A DNA stretch of 64,000 bases from DASSUW01 sp036257565 (GTDB lineage: Bacteria > Actinomycetota > Thermoleophilia > Solirubrobacterales > Solirubrobacteraceae): positions 1-64,000 of the forward strand of contig DATAFH010000047.1 of NCBI GenBank assembly GCA_036257565.1, given 5' to 3'. The notes beneath the pieces were generated by a model, which was given only the letters and a program-made list of their open reading frames with translations, was not told where the DNA came from and made no database searches. This document shows positions 62,945 to 64,000 of the stretch, piece by piece. Position 1 is the first letter of the stretch; every line of letters begins with the position of its first letter. The translations under genes and the position numbers were made by a program.

Positions 62945-63363
62945 TCCACGCGATGTTCCGCGGCGTCGTCGGCGCGATGGCCATGACGGGGGTACGGGTC
63001 CTCGCGGCGCACGCGGGGCTGGTCCGCGAGGACCCGCCGAGCCGGCTGGCGCGCAAGGGCACCCGCGGCCTGCTGCGCAAGGTCCCGCGCCGGCGCCGCC
63101 AGACGGTCGTCGAGCTCATCCACTGGGCGGTCGGCGCCCAGGGCGGGGCGGTGTACGGGATGCTGCCGGAGGAGATCCGCCGGCGGCCGTGGTCGGGGCC
63201 GGTCTACGGCGTGCTCATCTGGGTGGGCGTCGACACGGTGATCGGACCGCTGCTGGGTCTCGAGCGCAACTGGCCGAAGGGGCGCGAGCGCGCCGTGTTC
63301 ATCGCCGACCACGTGCTCTACGGGCTCGTGCTCAGCGAGCTGCGGGCCCGTCCGCGGGAATGA
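62941..63363 (+). CDS. Small membrane protein (DUF1440/YagU-like)
   Basis: 140 aa, ATG 62941 overlapping the SIS stop by 4 bp. It starts MIHAMFRGVVGAMAMTGVRV (helix with the GxxxG-type pattern), with LIHWAVGAQGGAVYGMLP, YGVLIWVGVDTVIGPLLGLE and FIADHVLYGLVLSELRAR. This helix order resembles YagU/DUF1440 family integral membrane proteins. Presence inside the hyp operon suggests a role with the hydrogenase, but this is inference only. Stop overlaps hypF. Confidence 0.65.
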   Translation: MIHAMFRGVVGAMAMTGVRVLAAHAGLVREDPPSRLARKGTRGLLRKVPRRRRQTVVELIHWAVGAQGGAVYGMLPEEIRRRPWSGPVYGVLIWVGVDTVIGPLLGLERNWPKGRERAVFIADHVLYGLVLSELRARPRE

Positions 63364-64000
63364 CCGCCTCGGTCGAGCGCGTTCGGATCCGGATCGAGGG
63401 GGTGGTGCAGGGCGTCGGGTTCCGGCCCTTCGTGCACCGTCTCGCCGCCGAGCTCGGCCTCGCCGGCTTCGTGCACAACGACGAGCGCGGCGTGGTCATC
63501 GAGGCCGAGGGCGCGGCACCCGCCCTCGAGGCGCTGCTCGCCCGGCTGGGCGCCGAGGCGCCGCCGATGGCGGTCGTCGACCGCGTGAGCGCAGAGGCGG
63601 TGCCGGCGCGCGGCGGGTCCGGGTTCGCGATCGCGTCGAGCACCTCGGCCGCCCGCCCCGACGCGCTCGTGTCGCCCGACGCGGCGACCTGCGAGGCGTG
63701 CCTGCACGAGCTGTTCGATCCGGCGGACCGGCGCTTTCGCTACCCGTTCATCAACTGCACGGACTGCGGGCCGCGCTTCACGATCGTGCGCGGCGTACCG
63801 TACGACCGGCCGCTCACCACGATGGCGGGCTTCGCGATGTGCGCGCTCTGTGCGGCCGAGTACGACGACCCGGCCGACCGCCGCTTCCACGCCCAGCCGA
63901 ACGCCTGCCCGGACTGCGGGCCGCGGCTCGACCACCCGCTCGACGAGGTGGTGGCGGCGCTGGCCGGCGGGGGGATCGTCGCCGTCAAGGGCATCGGCGG
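63360..64000 (+). CDS. hypF: Carbamoyltransferase HypF (5' part; runs past the window end)
   Basis: 213 codons visible from ATG 63360. An N-terminal acylphosphatase domain (IRIEGVVQGVGFRPFVHRLA, with the catalytic Arg and FVHNDERGVVIEAEG) and two zinc fingers (CEACLHELFDP with CTDCGPRF, CALCAAEYDDP with CPDCGPRL) are followed by the first residues of the YrdC-like domain (AGGGIVAVKGIGG). The O-carbamoyltransferase domain should follow outside. Forms the thiocarbamoyl intermediate used for HypE. Confidence 0.97.
   Translation, partial: MTASVERVRIRIEGVVQGVGFRPFVHRLAAELGLAGFVHNDERGVVIEAEGAAPALEALLARLGAEAPPMAVVDRVSAEAVPARGGSGFAIASSTSAARPDALVSPDAATCEACLHELFDPADRRFRYPFINCTDCGPRFTIVRGVPYDRPLTTMAGFAMCALCAAEYDDPADRRFHAQPNACPDCGPRLDHPLDEVVAALAGGGIVAVKGIG

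Overview
The window is GC-rich, densely packed bacterial DNA. Short 4-bp ATGA/GTGA overlaps between genes and frequent GTG starts are common. The gene content suggests a free-living, obligately aerobic actinobacterium, most likely of the Thermoleophilia/Solirubrobacterales type. It combines a group 1h-like high-affinity [NiFe]-hydrogenase with its actinobacterial accessory genes, Mrp and Nuo membrane modules, acetate transport and activation genes, and fused or expanded versions of common families. The taxonomic call is inference from gene families and base composition. I see no rRNA, tRNA, CRISPR array, prophage or insertion sequence.

Layout. 1-6.8 kb (minus strand): the truncated 3' part of a MrpA-like cation/proton antiporter subunit, a PAS-GGDEF-EAL c-di-GMP protein, a decayed acetyltransferase remnant, citrate synthase, dCTP deaminase and two small membrane proteins. 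6.8-25.3 kb: mixed housekeeping genes. These include a STAND-ATPase/winged-helix regulator convergent with a methyltransferase, a PfkB kinase, a DEAD-box helicase, cyclophilin, an aldehyde dehydrogenase, a secreted glycosidase-like protein, SixA, an M20 peptidase, a peroxiredoxin, Fpg, a DMT exporter with a divergent Lrp regulator, and several membrane proteins. Two broken genes lie here: a truncated phosphotransferase and a frameshifted FMN-binding oxidase.

25.4-40.9 kb: carbon uptake and C2/C4 metabolism. A LytS/LytT-type two-component pair lies beside one sodium:solute symporter. A divergent DUF485-actP-acs operon takes up acetate and activates it to acetyl-CoA. It is followed by a secreted protein, a 3-hydroxybutyrate dehydrogenase, a medium-chain or aryl acyl-CoA synthetase and a TgpA-type transglutaminase. 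40.9-45.7 kb: an unusual tandem ThyX-like protein, a cupin, a FAD oxidoreductase, a long prepilin-like protein and several kinds of repetitive DNA.

45.7-51.7 kb (minus strand): nuoJKLMN, the membrane arm of complex I without nuoA-I alongside. 51.7-64 kb (plus strand): one long, tightly packed hydrogenase operon, hypC-hypC2-hypD-hypE-hypA-hhyS-hhyL-nifU-like-DUF5947-small protein-DUF6084-protease fusion-small TM protein-hypB-SIS-membrane protein-hypF (cut by the window end). The operon encodes an oxygen-tolerant uptake hydrogenase, its full maturation set, and a block of accessory proteins that conserve position but have no assigned function.

The most notable points for follow-up are: (1) the hydrogenase accessory block, with its maturation-protease fusion and tandem SIS protein; (2) a tandem ThyX homologue in which each half keeps a different part of the signature motif; (3) a 57-58 bp hairpin element found twice, each copy beginning exactly at a stop codon; and (4) a family of four inverted/direct repeats, including a perfect 24-nt inverted pair, beside nuoN.
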